NCBI GenBank assembly: GCA_947476475.1
Contig: CANJQT010000010.1
Location: 1 to 55,394, forward strand
DNA length: 55,394 nt
DNA from: Paracoccaceae bacterium
Lineage (GTDB): Bacteria; Pseudomonadota; Alphaproteobacteria; Rhodobacterales; Rhodobacteraceae
Direction of reading: 5' to 3'
This document shows positions 1 through 8,696 of this stretch, piece by piece. The position numbers and the translations under genes were made by a program. Position 1 is the first letter of the stretch; each line of letters begins with the position of its first letter. Under the pieces are notes generated by a model. The model was given only the letters and a program-made list of their open reading frames with translations. It did not search any database and had not been told where the DNA came from.

Positions 1-41
1 CTTTGCTGCCGAAAGACCGCGCGGATGCGACGATGTCAACC

Positions 42-72
42 TTGAGCTTTCAATCGCCTGCGACCATATAGG
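42..72 (+). promoter_or_regulatory. Possible promoter of ubiK
   Basis: A TTGAGC box (42-47) lies about 17-19 bases before a CATATAGG stretch (65-72), which could be a -35/-10 pair about 30 bases ahead of the ubiK start. The match is only moderate. Bases 1-41 show no gene that can be supported. Confidence 0.3.
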
Positions 73-102
73 CTGCAAATGCCGCGCACAAAGGAGTAAG
101 CC

Positions 103-351
103 ATGGAAGGCCCGAACAAGTTTCTAGATGACATGTCGAAGCTGATGACCAATGCGATGGGCGTGGCGCAAGGTGCCAAAACCGAGGCGGAAACCGCGAT
201 GAAGGGCTGGATCGACCGCTGGCTGGCCGACCGCGATTTCGTCACCCGCGAGGAGTTCGACGCGGTGAAGTCGATGGCCCAGAAAGCGCGCGAAGAGAAT
301 GAGGCGCTAAAGGCGCGGGTTGACGCGCTTGAGGCCAAGAAGAAGGGCTGA
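103..351 (+). CDS. ubiK: UbiK-family ubiquinone biosynthesis accessory factor (BMFP domain)
   Basis: This is an 82-residue protein of the BMFP/YqiC (UbiK) family. In Enterobacteria UbiK helps the late ubiquinone pathway by acting with UbiJ on the soluble Ubi complex. Seen here are an N-terminal amphipathic helix (residues 4-22), a conserved middle with DFVTREEFDAV (about 45-55), and a lysine- and glutamate-rich C-terminal coiled coil (about 57-80) typical of the trimerising tail. An AAGGAG ribosome site sits 6 bases before the ATG. Length fits the family (about 80-120). The gene converges with the dehydrogenase that follows. Function is from the family; no partner gene is in the window. Confidence 0.85.
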   Translation: MEGPNKFLDDMSKLMTNAMGVAQGAKTEAETAMKGWIDRWLADRDFVTREEFDAVKSMAQKAREENEALKARVDALEAKKKG

Positions 352-408
352 GGCGGCGCCGCGCCGGGTCTGGCCGGGGCCGGATGGTTGCCGGGTGGAA
401 CGGGTCTG

Positions 409-1560
409 TCAGCGGGCTGGCGTTGTCTGGCCCGATTCAGGCACGAGGAGGACGAACTTGCCGGTATGGCTTTTGTCCAGAAACAGCTTTTGCGCTTTTG
501 CTATGTCGGCCAGCGGGAAGGTCCGCGCAACCAGCGGGCGGATTTCACCGCGTTCCACATATGAGATCAGGTTGGGAAAGACCGGTTCATCCCACGCGGT
601 GCAGCCGATCAGGCTGATGTCGTTGAGATAGAGGTCGCGCATGTCCAGCGAGACGACTGGCCCGCCGATGGCCCCCGACGTCACGCAACGCCCGCCGCGC
701 CGCAGCAGTTTCAGCCGGTCGGGAAAGCCCGGTCCGCCGACATTGTCGACGATGACATCGACGGTTTTTTCACCCAGCAGGGTCAACGGGTCATCGCTGC
801 GGTCCAGTAGACGGTCCGCCCCTATGGCTACGACATCCGCATGCTTTGCCGATGCGGCTATGGCGGTCACGCTTGCGCCGCGACGTTTGGCCAGTTGGAT
901 GGCCGCCGATCCGATCCCGCCGGAGGCACCGGTCACCAAGACATGATCGCCCGCGCCGACTTTCGCGCGGTGCAGCATGTTTTCTGTGGTGCCGTAAGCG
1001 CAGGGCAGGCTGCCCAGTTCGGCATCGCTCCAGCTGCAGTTTACCGCAAAGACCTCGCTTGCGGGGACAGTGACATATTCGGCGAAGGCCCCGTCGAAAT
1101 CTGAACCCATCCAGACATTTTCCATCGACCCGAAGCCCAGCGGCCGCATGCAGGGCCGGACCAGAACGCGTTTGCCGATCAGGGTCGGGTCAGAGCCCGC
1201 GCCCACCTCGGCGACGCGACCGCAGCAATCGGTGCCCTGAATGAAGGGGAAGGGGGTTGGTTCGCTCCATCCTCCGTCCGATTTTGCGGTGGCGTGCTGA
1301 TCCTGGGCGTCGGCGGCGGCTTCGGTGCTGCTGGTGAAGGACGAGGAATACCAGCCGATGCGGGTATTGATTTCGGTATTGTTCATCCCTGCGGCCAGAA
1401 CCCGCACCAGAACTTCGCCGGGGCCGGGAATGGGAATCGGAACCTTTCGGTAGACCAGCTTGTCATAGCCGCCGTTGCCGGTGGTGACGACGGCATTCAT
1501 CGCGGGGCGGTTCTGGGAAAGATCAAAGCGGTCGGGGCTGAGGTTGGGGCGGGGGAACAT
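409..1560 (-). CDS. Medium-chain (zinc-type alcohol) dehydrogenase/reductase
   Basis: A 383-residue protein of the MDR superfamily. It has an N-terminal GroES-like domain (GPGEVLVRV, about 46-54; GTDCCGRVAEVG, about 109-120) and a Rossmann domain with the nucleotide loop GASGGIG (211-217). A zinc-binding or quinone-reductase-like NAD(P)H-dependent oxidation or reduction is expected; the substrate cannot be told. The start at 1560 was chosen because an AGGAAAAGG ribosome site precedes it by 8 bases. A GTG at 1590 and an internal ATG at 1500 are alternatives, and the latter begins at the family-conserved MNAVV. An insertion of about 30 residues (71-100), rich in Ser, Ala and Asp, lies in the GroES domain. 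The gene ends tail-to-tail with ubiK. Confidence 0.8.
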   Translation of the reverse strand: MFPRPNLSPDRFDLSQNRPAMNAVVTTGNGGYDKLVYRKVPIPIPGPGEVLVRVLAAGMNNTEINTRIGWYSSSFTSSTEAAADAQDQHATAKSDGGWSEPTPFPFIQGTDCCGRVAEVGAGSDPTLIGKRVLVRPCMRPLGFGSMENVWMGSDFDGAFAEYVTVPASEVFAVNCSWSDAELGSLPCAYGTTENMLHRAKVGAGDHVLVTGASGGIGSAAIQLAKRRGASVTAIAASAKHADVVAIGADRLLDRSDDPLTLLGEKTVDVIVDNVGGPGFPDRLKLLRRGGRCVTSGAIGGPVVSLDMRDLYLNDISLIGCTAWDEPVFPNLISYVERGEIRPLVARTFPLADIAKAQKLFLDKSHTGKFVLLVPESGQTTPAR

Positions 1561-1631
1561 GTGAATGACCTTTTCCTGAGTTTCCAGCACCCAGCCTAGT
1601 CAGCGGGGCGGCTTCCGGCAACCGACCCTTT

Positions 1632-2414
1632 TCAGCCAACCTTGCTGGCGATCAGGTAGACTGGCTGATATGTTAGGGTGAGGGGGTTGCCGCTTGGGCG
1701 TCCTTGGGCAAGCTCATGCGCGAATTCGGTCAGTCTGGCGCGTGTCCAGTGTTGGCGGGCGCGGCCATTGACGCCGGTCAGGCGCAGGTGGCGCAGCAGG
1801 CCTAGGGCGTCGGGGAAGGTCAGTTGCACGGTTTCCTGGTGCAGGTGGACGATCTTCATCGCGGTTGGCAGAAGGTCTGGCCAATCGGCGGGGTCAAGGT
1901 AGCCGGGCGCACTGGCATCGGCGCCGATCTGTTGCAGTTCGGCGAAATGGCTGCAGGCAAACCCGCTGAGCGCCATCCAGCCGCCGGGGGCGAGGTGATC
2001 AGTCAGCCGGTGGATGAGCGTTGGCAGATCGGTCAGCCATTGCACGGTTGAAGCGGCGGCGATCAGATCAAGGTCTTCGGGCAGGTGCAGGGTTTCGATG
2101 GGGCCGGGCAGGAAGCGGGATTGCGTCATGCGCCCCGCCAGAAGCGGCTGAAGGTGCGCGGCGCAATCGGGGACCAGATCGTTCAGGGTCAGGTCGTCGA
2201 TGCGAAAATTAGCAAGCAATGCTGCGGTCAGGTGGCCGGTGCCGCAACCGAATTCCAGCGCCTGTTCGAAGTGGGCGGGGGCACCGGCTGTCCGCAGTGC
2301 GTTGGTCAGGGTTGCGGCAATCCCGGCCTGCACGCGGGCATGGTCGTGATAGCTGGCCAGCCCGCGCCGAAAGCTTTGTCGCACCCGCGCCTGATCTGGG
2401 GGACGCGGGGTCAT
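1632..2414 (-). CDS. bioC: Malonyl-ACP O-methyltransferase BioC
   Basis: A 260-residue SAM-dependent methyltransferase. BioC methylates malonyl-ACP so that fatty-acid synthesis can build the pimeloyl chain of biotin. Seen are the SAM-binding motif EFGCGTG (54-60), the acidic motif after strand 2 and the STVQWLTD region typical of BioC. It is the last gene of the bioB-F-D-A-G-C operon, and its ATG overlaps the bioG stop by 4 bases. Family identity is clear. The assignment to BioC rather than another class I methyltransferase rests on both the motif pattern and the operon. Confidence 0.9.
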   Translation of the reverse strand: MTPRPPDQARVRQSFRRGLASYHDHARVQAGIAATLTNALRTAGAPAHFEQALEFGCGTGHLTAALLANFRIDDLTLNDLVPDCAAHLQPLLAGRMTQSRFLPGPIETLHLPEDLDLIAAASTVQWLTDLPTLIHRLTDHLAPGGWMALSGFACSHFAELQQIGADASAPGYLDPADWPDLLPTAMKIVHLHQETVQLTFPDALGLLRHLRLTGVNGRARQHWTRARLTEFAHELAQGRPSGNPLTLTYQPVYLIASKVG

Positions 2415-3040
2415 GCGAGGATCTCCTGCCAGCTTTGAAAGTGGGCGAAGGGCAGGTGGGGGGCGTCAAGTCGGCGGATGCGGTCGAGCTGGTCTTGCCA
2501 GGCGCGTTCGAGGTTCGCAGGCGGGAAGATGCGATCGGCGCTGCAAATCCAGATCCGGTCCCATGGGCAAGCAGGGGCGCGGCCTCGGGCAGAGGTGGCA
2601 ATCAGTTCGGCGCGGCGCGCGGGCAGGTCGAACGTTTGGGGCGGCGGGGCTTCATCGCCGGAGCAGAGGGCGAGAAAGCTTTGGAAGCTGGTGGGCGTCA
2701 GCCCGTCGAGCGTGCGCTGGAAGGTGCGTGGCGGGATGCCGGTGCGGGCGTCAATGGGGGCAAGGCTGCCGTTGATCGCCACGCGGCGGTCGAAAGCGGC
2801 GGTCCGGCCAGCGTGCCAATGGCCAAAAGCACTGATCCCAAAGGAAAAGGCGATGAGCGCGCGGTGGTCGTAGCCCGATAGGTCCGGCAGATCGGTATCA
2901 AGGTCGCGGTAATCGTCGACGAACAGCAGGTCCTCGGGGCCGGTCAGATGTGCCAGAGGGGCAGGCCCGATGGCCCAGCCGCCGAAAAAGACGATGACCC
3001 GGCGCGCGCCATTGGTCCTTTTCAGCCAGCGGGGTTGCAT
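2411..3040 (-). CDS. bioG: Pimeloyl-ACP methyl ester esterase BioG (DUF452)
   Basis: A 209-residue alpha/beta-hydrolase of the DUF452/BioG family. BioG removes the methyl ester put on by BioC, freeing pimeloyl-ACP for BioF. Seen are the N-terminal FFGGWAIGPAP stretch (about 18-28, the usual oxyanion region), a DDYRDLD patch (42-48), and the nucleophile elbow AFSFG with Ser66, where the first glycine of the usual GxSxG is Ala64. It starts 3 bases after the bioA stop and overlaps bioC by 4 bases. Its place next to bioC gives the methylation and demethylation pair; bioH is not seen in the window. Confidence 0.87.
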   Translation of the reverse strand: MQPRWLKRTNGARRVIVFFGGWAIGPAPLAHLTGPEDLLFVDDYRDLDTDLPDLSGYDHRALIAFSFGISAFGHWHAGRTAAFDRRVAINGSLAPIDARTGIPPRTFQRTLDGLTPTSFQSFLALCSGDEAPPPQTFDLPARRAELIATSARGRAPACPWDRIWICSADRIFPPANLERAWQDQLDRIRRLDAPHLPFAHFQSWQEILA

Positions 3041-3043
3041 GGC

Positions 3044-4333
3044 CTACAACTCCCGCACCAGTCGCAGCATGGCGGCGCTGATCCGCGACAGATCGTCGGG
3101 GCCGGTGACGTAGGGCGGCATGGCATAGATGTTGCGGCCAAAGGGGCGCAGGTAGACCCCGGTTTCGCGGGCAAAGCCGTGGGCGCGGTCGGCGCTGACC
3201 GGATGGTCCATCTCGATCACCGCGATGGCACCGAGCACCCGCACATCGGCCACGCCGGGCAGGGCGCGGGCGGGGGCAAGTTCGGTTTCCATCTGGCGGG
3301 CGATGGCGGCGGTCTGGCCCTGCCAGTCGCCGGTGGCCAAAAGATCAAGGCTGGCTGCGGCCACGGCGCAGGCCAGCGGATTGGCCATGAAGGTTGGCCC
3401 GTGCATGAAGGCGCCGGGGCTGGCGTTGCCGATGATGGTGGCGACCTGATCGGTGGCGACTGTGGCCGCGAACGACATGGTGCCACCGGTCAGTGCCTTG
3501 CCAAGGCATAGGATGTCCGGCGTCGCTTCGGTGAAGTCGGTGGCGAACAGCCGGCCGGTGCGGCCAAAACCGGTGGCGATTTCGTCATAGATCAGGAGGA
3601 TGCCGCATTCGTGGCAAAGATCGCGCGCCTGATTCAGGTATTCGGGATGGTAGAAATGCATGCCGCCCGCACCCTGCACCATGGGTTCAAGGATCAGGGC
3701 GGCAATTTTTTCGTGATGTTCGGCGAGGATTGCACGCAAGCTGGCCAGGCCGTTTTGCGCGGGATCGGTGGGCCAGTCCTGATCGGGGCGGACAAGGGGC
3801 CGGTCGGCGAAATGCTGGATGCTGAGTGCGCCCTGAAACAGGTGGTGCATGCCGGTCACGGGATCGCAGACGCTCATCGCTTTCCAGGTGTCACCGTGGT
3901 AGCCGCCGCGAATGGTGACAAACTGATTGCGTCCGGGCAGGCCCATCGCATGCTGATATTGCACCGCCATCTTCATCGCCACTTCAACGGCGACTGACCC
4001 GCTGTCGCAGTAGAAGATGCGGGTGAGGCCGGGCGGGGCCATTGCGACCAGCCGCCGGCCAAGATCGACGGCGGGCTGGTGTGTCAGGCCGCCGAACATC
4101 ACATGCGGCATGCGGTCAAGCTGGGCATGGGCGGCGGCGATCAGCCTTGGGTGGCGGTGGCCATGGATCGCTGACCACCAGGAGGACATCGCGTCGATCA
4201 TCCTTGTGCCATCGTCGAGCGTCAGCCAGATGCCATCGGCCCGATCTACAAGGAAGGTGGGGCCGGGGCGTGTGACATTGGTATAGGGATGCCAGAGGTG
4301 CTGGCGGTCGAACTCAAGCGGGGTCAAGGCCAA
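3044..4333 (-). CDS. bioA: Adenosylmethionine-8-amino-7-oxononanoate aminotransferase BioA
   Basis: A 429-residue class III PLP aminotransferase that converts 8-amino-7-oxononanoate to 7,8-diaminononanoate with SAM as amino donor. Motifs seen: SSWW (50-53) of the substrate pocket, the GGYHGDT loop (143-149), YDEIATGFGRTG (249-260) with the PLP-contacting aspartate, and the PLP lysine in LGKALTGG (K279). Length is normal. The start overlaps the bioD stop by 20 bases, so the two are probably translationally coupled. Confidence 0.96.
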   Translation of the reverse strand: MALTPLEFDRQHLWHPYTNVTRPGPTFLVDRADGIWLTLDDGTRMIDAMSSWWSAIHGHRHPRLIAAAHAQLDRMPHVMFGGLTHQPAVDLGRRLVAMAPPGLTRIFYCDSGSVAVEVAMKMAVQYQHAMGLPGRNQFVTIRGGYHGDTWKAMSVCDPVTGMHHLFQGALSIQHFADRPLVRPDQDWPTDPAQNGLASLRAILAEHHEKIAALILEPMVQGAGGMHFYHPEYLNQARDLCHECGILLIYDEIATGFGRTGRLFATDFTEATPDILCLGKALTGGTMSFAATVATDQVATIIGNASPGAFMHGPTFMANPLACAVAAASLDLLATGDWQGQTAAIARQMETELAPARALPGVADVRVLGAIAVIEMDHPVSADRAHGFARETGVYLRPFGRNIYAMPPYVTGPDDLSRISAAMLRLVREL

Positions 4334-4955
4334 GCCCCTTTCTGATGGTGGCTAGGTCGATGCTGTCTTTGAAGGCCGCCTGTAGGCTGGCGGAGGTGAG
4401 GTGGGGCAGGATGGGCAGACAGCCAAGGTGCACCACCTGTCCGAAATCGCAGATCGTCTGTTCGACGGCGGGATTGTGCGTGCCGACGAAGGCGATGCCA
4501 AGGATCGGGCACCCGGCTTGCCGCAGGGCGGCCAGCGACAGAAGCGAATGGTTGATGGTGCCAAGCGCTGTGCGGGCGCACAGGATGACCGGTGCCTGCC
4601 AGCGGGCGAACAGGTCGATCATCAGCATCTGCCGGTTCAGGGGCACCATCAGTCCGCCCGCGCCTTCGATGACCAAGGGGCCATCGCCAGCGGGAAGCGT
4701 CAGGCGGGCGGGGTCGATGCTGGTGCCTTCGGCTTCGGCCGACAGGTGGGGCGAGGCGGGCAGGTGCAGGCGGTAGGCCTCGGGCAGGGTCGGGTGGCCG
4801 GTCAGGCGGGCGACGATCTGGCTGTCGGTTTCCTCCTCTAGCCCCGATTGGACGGGTTTCCAGTAGCGCGCCTGCAAGGCTGCGGTCAGGCCGGCGGCAA
4901 AGATGGTCTTGCCGATGCCGGTATCGGTGCCGGTGATGATCAGGGGGTTGGTCAT
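4314..4955 (-). CDS. bioD: Dethiobiotin synthetase BioD
   Basis: A 213-residue ATP-dependent carboxylase that closes the ureido ring of dethiobiotin from diaminononanoate and CO2. The N-terminal P-loop GTDTGIGKT (9-17) and the KPVQSG motif (33-38) are intact, as is the VIEGAGGLMVPLN stretch of the active site (about 95-107). It overlaps bioF by 4 bases (ATGA) and bioA by 20 bases. Length is typical. Confidence 0.96.
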   Translation of the reverse strand: MTNPLIITGTDTGIGKTIFAAGLTAALQARYWKPVQSGLEEETDSQIVARLTGHPTLPEAYRLHLPASPHLSAEAEGTSIDPARLTLPAGDGPLVIEGAGGLMVPLNRQMLMIDLFARWQAPVILCARTALGTINHSLLSLAALRQAGCPILGIAFVGTHNPAVEQTICDFGQVVHLGCLPILPHLTSASLQAAFKDSIDLATIRKGLGLDPA

Positions 4956-6085
4956 GCAGGCACCTTGGCCAGTTCTTCGGCCAGCGCATCGGCCATGTCG
5001 GTGATCAGGGCTGGCGTCACATTGCCGGTGATGGAAATGCGAAGGCGCGAGGTGCCGCGCGGCACGGTCGGCGGGCGGACGCCACGGATGTCATAGCCGC
5101 GCTGCTGCATCCGGGTGGCAAGCTGCATGGCGCGTGCTTCGGTTCCGGTCAAGACCGGCAGGATCGGGGTGGTAAAGGTGCAAAGCCCGTGGCGTGCCAG
5201 TTCGCCGTGGGCATGGGCGATCAGCGCCAGCGCGCTTTCGCGGCGGGCGGGGTTGGTTTTCAGATCGGTCAGTGCCGCGCGGACAAGGGCCGCATTGAGG
5301 GGCGAGGGGGCGGTGGCGAAGATGAAGGGCCGCGCCTTGTTGATCAGGGTGTCGATCAGCGGGGCTGCGCCGCAGATCAGTGCGCCCGAAACACCCAGGC
5401 CTTTGCCGCAGGTATGCAGGGTCAGAAGGTTCGCATGGTTCATCCCGCCTGTAAGCCCACGCCCCAAGGGGCCGTGAAGACCGGTGGCATGGGCCTCGTC
5501 CACCACCAGAACCGCATCTTCGGCAGCGGCAAGGGTGGCAAGGTCGGCCAGCGGTGCGGTGTCGCCTTCCATCGAATAAAGGCTTTCAACGGCGATCCAG
5601 ATCCGGCCCTTGCCGCCCTGCGCGCGCCAGTCGCGCACGGCACCCTCGGCGGCGGTGGCATCGTTATGGGGGTAGGCGCGCTGGTCGGCGCGGCCAAGTC
5701 GCAGGCCTTCATGCGCGCTGGCGTGGATCAGGTCATCATACAGGACCAGATCGCCCTGCATCGGCAGGGTGGAAAACAACGCCTGATTTGCCTGAAAGCC
5801 GCCGCCCATGAACAGGGCGCGTTCGGCCCCGAAGAAGGTGGCGGCCTCGGCCTCCAAAGCCTCGTGTTCCGCATCATTGCCGCGCAGAAGTCGCGACCCG
5901 CCGGCACCAAGGCTTACGCCCCGGTCCAAAGCCGCGCGGGCGGCGTCGCGCAGGAAGGCGGAACCTGCCAGACCCAGATAGTCGTTCGAGGCGAAATCAT
6001 GCCCCGCGCGCGGGATCAGGCGCCGCAGGCGGCTGCGACCGGCAAGGGCGTCAAGCGCCTGTTCATGCCGGTCGAAGCCTGTCAT
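4952..6085 (-). CDS. bioF: 8-amino-7-oxononanoate synthase BioF
   Basis: A 377-residue alpha-oxoamine synthase that joins pimeloyl-ACP and L-alanine. Seen are [10 protein letters not shown] (31-40), GSRLLRGN (63-70), [16 protein letters not shown] (195-210) and the PLP lysine in [11 protein letters not shown] (K228). The same fold occurs in HemA further right in the window, but the substrate loops differ and the operon settles the call. It overlaps bioB and bioD by 4 bases each. Confidence 0.95.
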   Translation of the reverse strand: MTGFDRHEQALDALAGRSRLRRLIPRAGHDFASNDYLGLAGSAFLRDAARAALDRGVSLGAGGSRLLRGNDAEHEALEAEAATFFGAERALFMGGGFQANQALFSTLPMQGDLVLYDDLIHASAHEGLRLGRADQRAYPHNDATAAEGAVRDWRAQGGKGRIWIAVESLYSMEGDTAPLADLATLAAAEDAVLVVDEAHATGLHGPLGRGLTGGMNHANLLTLHTCGKGLGVSGALICGAAPLIDTLINKARPFIFATAPSPLNAALVRAALTDLKTNPARRESALALIAHAHGELARHGLCTFTTPILPVLTGTEARAMQLATRMQQRGYDIRGVRPPTVPRGTSRLRISITGNVTPALITDMADALAEELAKVPA

Positions 6086-7059
6086 TTCGTTCCGTGGCTG
6101 TGGGCGGCCATCGCCGTCAGGCCCAGACGGGCGAAAAGGGCTGCATCCGTGTCTTCGCCGGGGTTCTCAGCGGTCAGGAGCGTGTCACCGACGAAGATCG
6201 AATTCGCGCCGGCAAAGAAGCACAGTGCCTGGGTTTCGTCGCTCATGCCGGTGCGGCCTGCGGACAGGCGCACATGGCTGCGCGGCATCAGGATGCGTGC
6301 CAAAGCGATGGTGCGCACGAATTCTATCGGCTCAAGTGGCTTGGTGTCGGCCAAAGGCGTGTCGGCGATCGGGATCAGCATGTTGACCGGCACGCTTTCG
6401 GGATGTTCGGCCAGATTGGCCAGCGTCATCAGCATGTCGATCCGGTCCATCCGGGTTTCGCCCATGCCGACGATGCCACCGGCGCAGACCTTGATCCCGG
6501 CCTCGCGCACGCGGTTCAGGGTTTCGATGCGGTCGGCGAAGGTGCGGGTGGTGATGATTTCGGAATAATAGCGTTCCGACGTGTCGATGTTGTGGTTGTA
6601 GTAATCAAGCCCCGCGTCGCGCAGCCGGAACACCTGATTGTCGTCAAGCATGCCCAGCGTCATGCAGGTTTCCATGCCCATCGCCTTGACTCCCTGAACC
6701 ATGGCTTCCAGCACCGCCATGTCGCGGTCTTTTGGGGAACGCCAGGCGGCCCCCATGCAATAACGGGTGGCGCCGCCTTCCTTGGCCTTGCGCGCCTCGG
6801 CCAGGACGCGTTCCACCTCCATCAGCTTGGCGGCGGGCAGGGTGGCGCCATTGCGGGCAGATTGCGAGCAATAGGCGCAGTCCTCGGCGCAGCCGCCGGT
6901 CTTGATGCTGAGCAGTTTGCTGCGTTGGACCTGATTGGGGTCGAAATTCTGGCGGTGGATGGTTTGCGCCTGATAAAGCAGGTCCATGAAGGGCTGGTTG
7001 TAGATCGCTTCGGCTTCCTTGCGGGTCCAGTCGTGGCGCAGGGCGGGGGCATCCAGCAT
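6082..7059 (-). CDS. bioB: Biotin synthase BioB (radical SAM)
   Basis: A 325-residue radical-SAM enzyme that inserts sulfur into dethiobiotin. The [4Fe-4S] cysteines C57, C61 and C64 (CAEDCAYC) are in place, as are [16 protein letters not shown] (about 154-169), which binds substrate, and the C-terminal [15 protein letters not shown] of the family. GTGAGGAAG precedes the ATG. It is the first gene of the operon, with a promoter and a BioR box just upstream. The far N-terminus is short, as usual in alphaproteobacteria. Confidence 0.97.
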   Translation of the reverse strand: MLDAPALRHDWTRKEAEAIYNQPFMDLLYQAQTIHRQNFDPNQVQRSKLLSIKTGGCAEDCAYCSQSARNGATLPAAKLMEVERVLAEARKAKEGGATRYCMGAAWRSPKDRDMAVLEAMVQGVKAMGMETCMTLGMLDDNQVFRLRDAGLDYYNHNIDTSERYYSEIITTRTFADRIETLNRVREAGIKVCAGGIVGMGETRMDRIDMLMTLANLAEHPESVPVNMLIPIADTPLADTKPLEPIEFVRTIALARILMPRSHVRLSAGRTGMSDETQALCFFAGANSIFVGDTLLTAENPGEDTDAALFARLGLTAMAAHSHGTK

Positions 7060-7071
7060 GGCTTCCTCACT

Positions 7072-7081
7072 TTATAGATAA
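7072..7081 (-). promoter_or_regulatory. BioR operator of the bio operon
   Basis: TTATAGATAA lies 13 bases upstream of the bioB start codon and equals the known consensus of BioR, the GntR-family biotin repressor of alphaproteobacteria. It sits downstream of the predicted promoter, so a bound repressor would block elongation or clearance. No bioR gene lies in the window, so the regulator must be encoded elsewhere. Confidence 0.85.
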
Positions 7082-7116
7082 TTTTCGGGGCGTGCGGCTT
7101 TCGTCTGTCGGATTAT

Positions 7117-7145
7117 GGATTATTTGTCTGACGGCGGTTTTGCAA
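7117..7145 (-). promoter_or_regulatory. Promoter of the bio operon
   Basis: Reading the minus strand, TTGCAA (7145-7140) and TAATCC (7122-7117) are separated by 17 bases and fit a sigma-70 -35/-10 pair. Transcription would start near 7110, ahead of the BioR box. A second, imperfect TTATGGATTA copy of the BioR motif (7113-7122) overlaps the -10 and could be an auxiliary site. Confidence 0.5.
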
Positions 7146-7391
7146 GGGCTGTGAGGGGGCGGGGAAGGTCATGCGATTGCCTTCGGGTTCCGCCCTTTTT
7201 GGGAACCGATCATGCGATGTGCCTGCGGCATGTCACCCGGTCCGCTCGGGCGAAGCGCAAGCGCAGTCCGAGGCGACATCTGGATTACCGGACGATTGCG
7301 GCACGGCCGGGATTGCGGTTCGCGGTCGCGGTGCCTCGGGTCACTTGCCCCGAGGCTTCGGACAGCCCCGATGCGCCGGGACTTTGAGTTG
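7146..7391. other. Intergenic stretch without a supportable gene
   Basis: Between the bio promoter and the 3' end of the aminomutase gene no convincing ORF was seen. The stretch holds one perfect 8-bp hairpin, GCCTCGGG (7333-7340) with CCCGAGGC (7349-7356), without a T run on either side, and a short direct repeat TCATGCGAT. The hairpin may serve as a weak end for the aminomutase transcript. Confidence 0.4.
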
Positions 7392-8441
7392 TCAAACAGG
7401 GTCGCGGTAAAGATGGCTGTGTCCCTGCGGGTCGGTGACGCGCCAGCCCCCGGCGTCGGGCGTCAGATAGGCCGGGCCGATTGGCACCTTGCCAAAGCCG
7501 CCGGGGATGTCGAGGACATAGGTGGGCAGGGCGGTGCCCGAGAGGCGGCCGCGCAGGACCTTCATGATCGCCTGACCGGCCGAGATGCTGGTGCGGAAAT
7601 GGCCGGTGCCGCGCGCCAGATCGCTATGGTGCAGATAATAGGGTTTTACCCGGTTGCGCAGGAGGGTGCGGAACAAGTCCTCCAGCGTGTCCGGATCGTC
7701 ATTGATGCCTTTTAAAAGCACCGTCTGCGACAAAAGCGGAATGCCCGCTTGGGCAAGGCGGGCAAGGGCGGCGCAGGACACGCCGGTCAGTTCCTGCGCA
7801 TGATTAGTATGGATAACCATATAGACGGCGGGCCGCACCTTCAGCGCCCGGATCAGGGCGGGCGTGATCCGCTCGGGGAACACTACCGGCACACGCGTGT
7901 GAAAGCGGATGATCCCCAGATGCGGGATGCGCGACAGCCGATCCATGATCGCGCCGATCCTTCGGGCAGAAAGCGAAAGAGGATCGCCGCCGGTCAGGAC
8001 CACTTCCCAGATCGCGGGATGGGCGGCGATATAGGCGCAGGCTGCGTCCAGATCGGCGTCGCTGAGCGCGCCATCGCCCCCTACGGTTTCGCGGCGAAAG
8101 CAGAAGCGGCAATAGACATCGCAGCTTTGCGTCACCGCAAGGATCACCCGGTCGGGATAGCGGTGCGTAAGGCCCGGGGCCACCTTGTGGGTGAGGTCGC
8201 CGATCGGGTCGGTGCGTTCTTCGGGGCGGACATCCAGTTCGGCGGGGGTGGGGACGAACTGACGGGCCAGCGGGCCGGTTGCCAAATTGCCCATCGCCTC
8301 GCGCATTAAAGGGGAAATACGCAGGCGGAATTCACTTGTGACCTGCCGCAACTCTGCCACCCGGTCGGGGTGCGCGAGCCCTTCGGTCAAAAGCGCGTCA
8401 ACCGTGGTTAGCGCGCGGGGGCGAGAGGTAAGGGGTAGCAA
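7392..8441 (-). CDS. Lysine 2,3-aminomutase-like radical SAM protein (EpmB-type candidate)
   Basis: A 349-residue radical-SAM/PLP aminomutase. The cluster cysteines C107, C111 and C114 (CDVYCRFC), the VLTGGDPL motif (148-155) and the PLP-lysine motif DIPGGFGKVP (K318) are all intact. The length matches EpmB, the EF-P lysine mutase (about 342), rather than clostridial KamA (about 416). EpmB makes (R)-beta-lysine, which EpmA attaches to EF-P. Both epmA and efp occur about 11 kb to the right, which supports the EpmB role. A free-lysine aminomutase is the alternative. Confidence 0.82.
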   Translation of the reverse strand: MLPLTSRPRALTTVDALLTEGLAHPDRVAELRQVTSEFRLRISPLMREAMGNLATGPLARQFVPTPAELDVRPEERTDPIGDLTHKVAPGLTHRYPDRVILAVTQSCDVYCRFCFRRETVGGDGALSDADLDAACAYIAAHPAIWEVVLTGGDPLSLSARRIGAIMDRLSRIPHLGIIRFHTRVPVVFPERITPALIRALKVRPAVYMVIHTNHAQELTGVSCAALARLAQAGIPLLSQTVLLKGINDDPDTLEDLFRTLLRNRVKPYYLHHSDLARGTGHFRTSISAGQAIMKVLRGRLSGTALPTYVLDIPGGFGKVPIGPAYLTPDAGGWRVTDPQGHSHLYRDPV

Positions 8442-8617
8442 AGGATCATCCTTTCGGGCGCGGCATGGGTGCGGCGGGCAGGGCCGGCGGCGCGCGGGCT
8501 TTAGGCTGCAGGGATCTTGCTGGCAAGGGTTCAGGCCTTTGGAAGGCGCGCCTGACTGGGCGCGCTTGTCACATGGCTATTCGCCGCCGACCGACAACGC
8601 TGCAAGGGGACGCTTCC

Positions 8618-8646
8618 TTGACAAGGGCCTGTGGCTCCTGCAACTC
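8618..8646 (+). promoter_or_regulatory. Possible promoter of the neuB operon
   Basis: A perfect TTGACA (8618-8623) lies 74 bases before the neuB start, in the spacer shared with the divergent aminomutase gene. The sequence 17 bases downstream (CAACTC) is a poor -10, so only the -35 is convincing. Confidence 0.3.
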
Positions 8647-8696
8647 CTGCCCAGACGGCAGACCAGTCAGCGCACCAGACAAGGAAGGTTGCACCC

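Noticed and set aside
5189-6568. 459-codon plus-strand frame opposite bioF and bioB
   Set aside because: Antisense shadow of conserved biotin genes; no protein family recognised.
7333-7356. 8-bp hairpin as a classical terminator
   Set aside because: No T run follows on either strand; listed only as part of the intergenic stretch.
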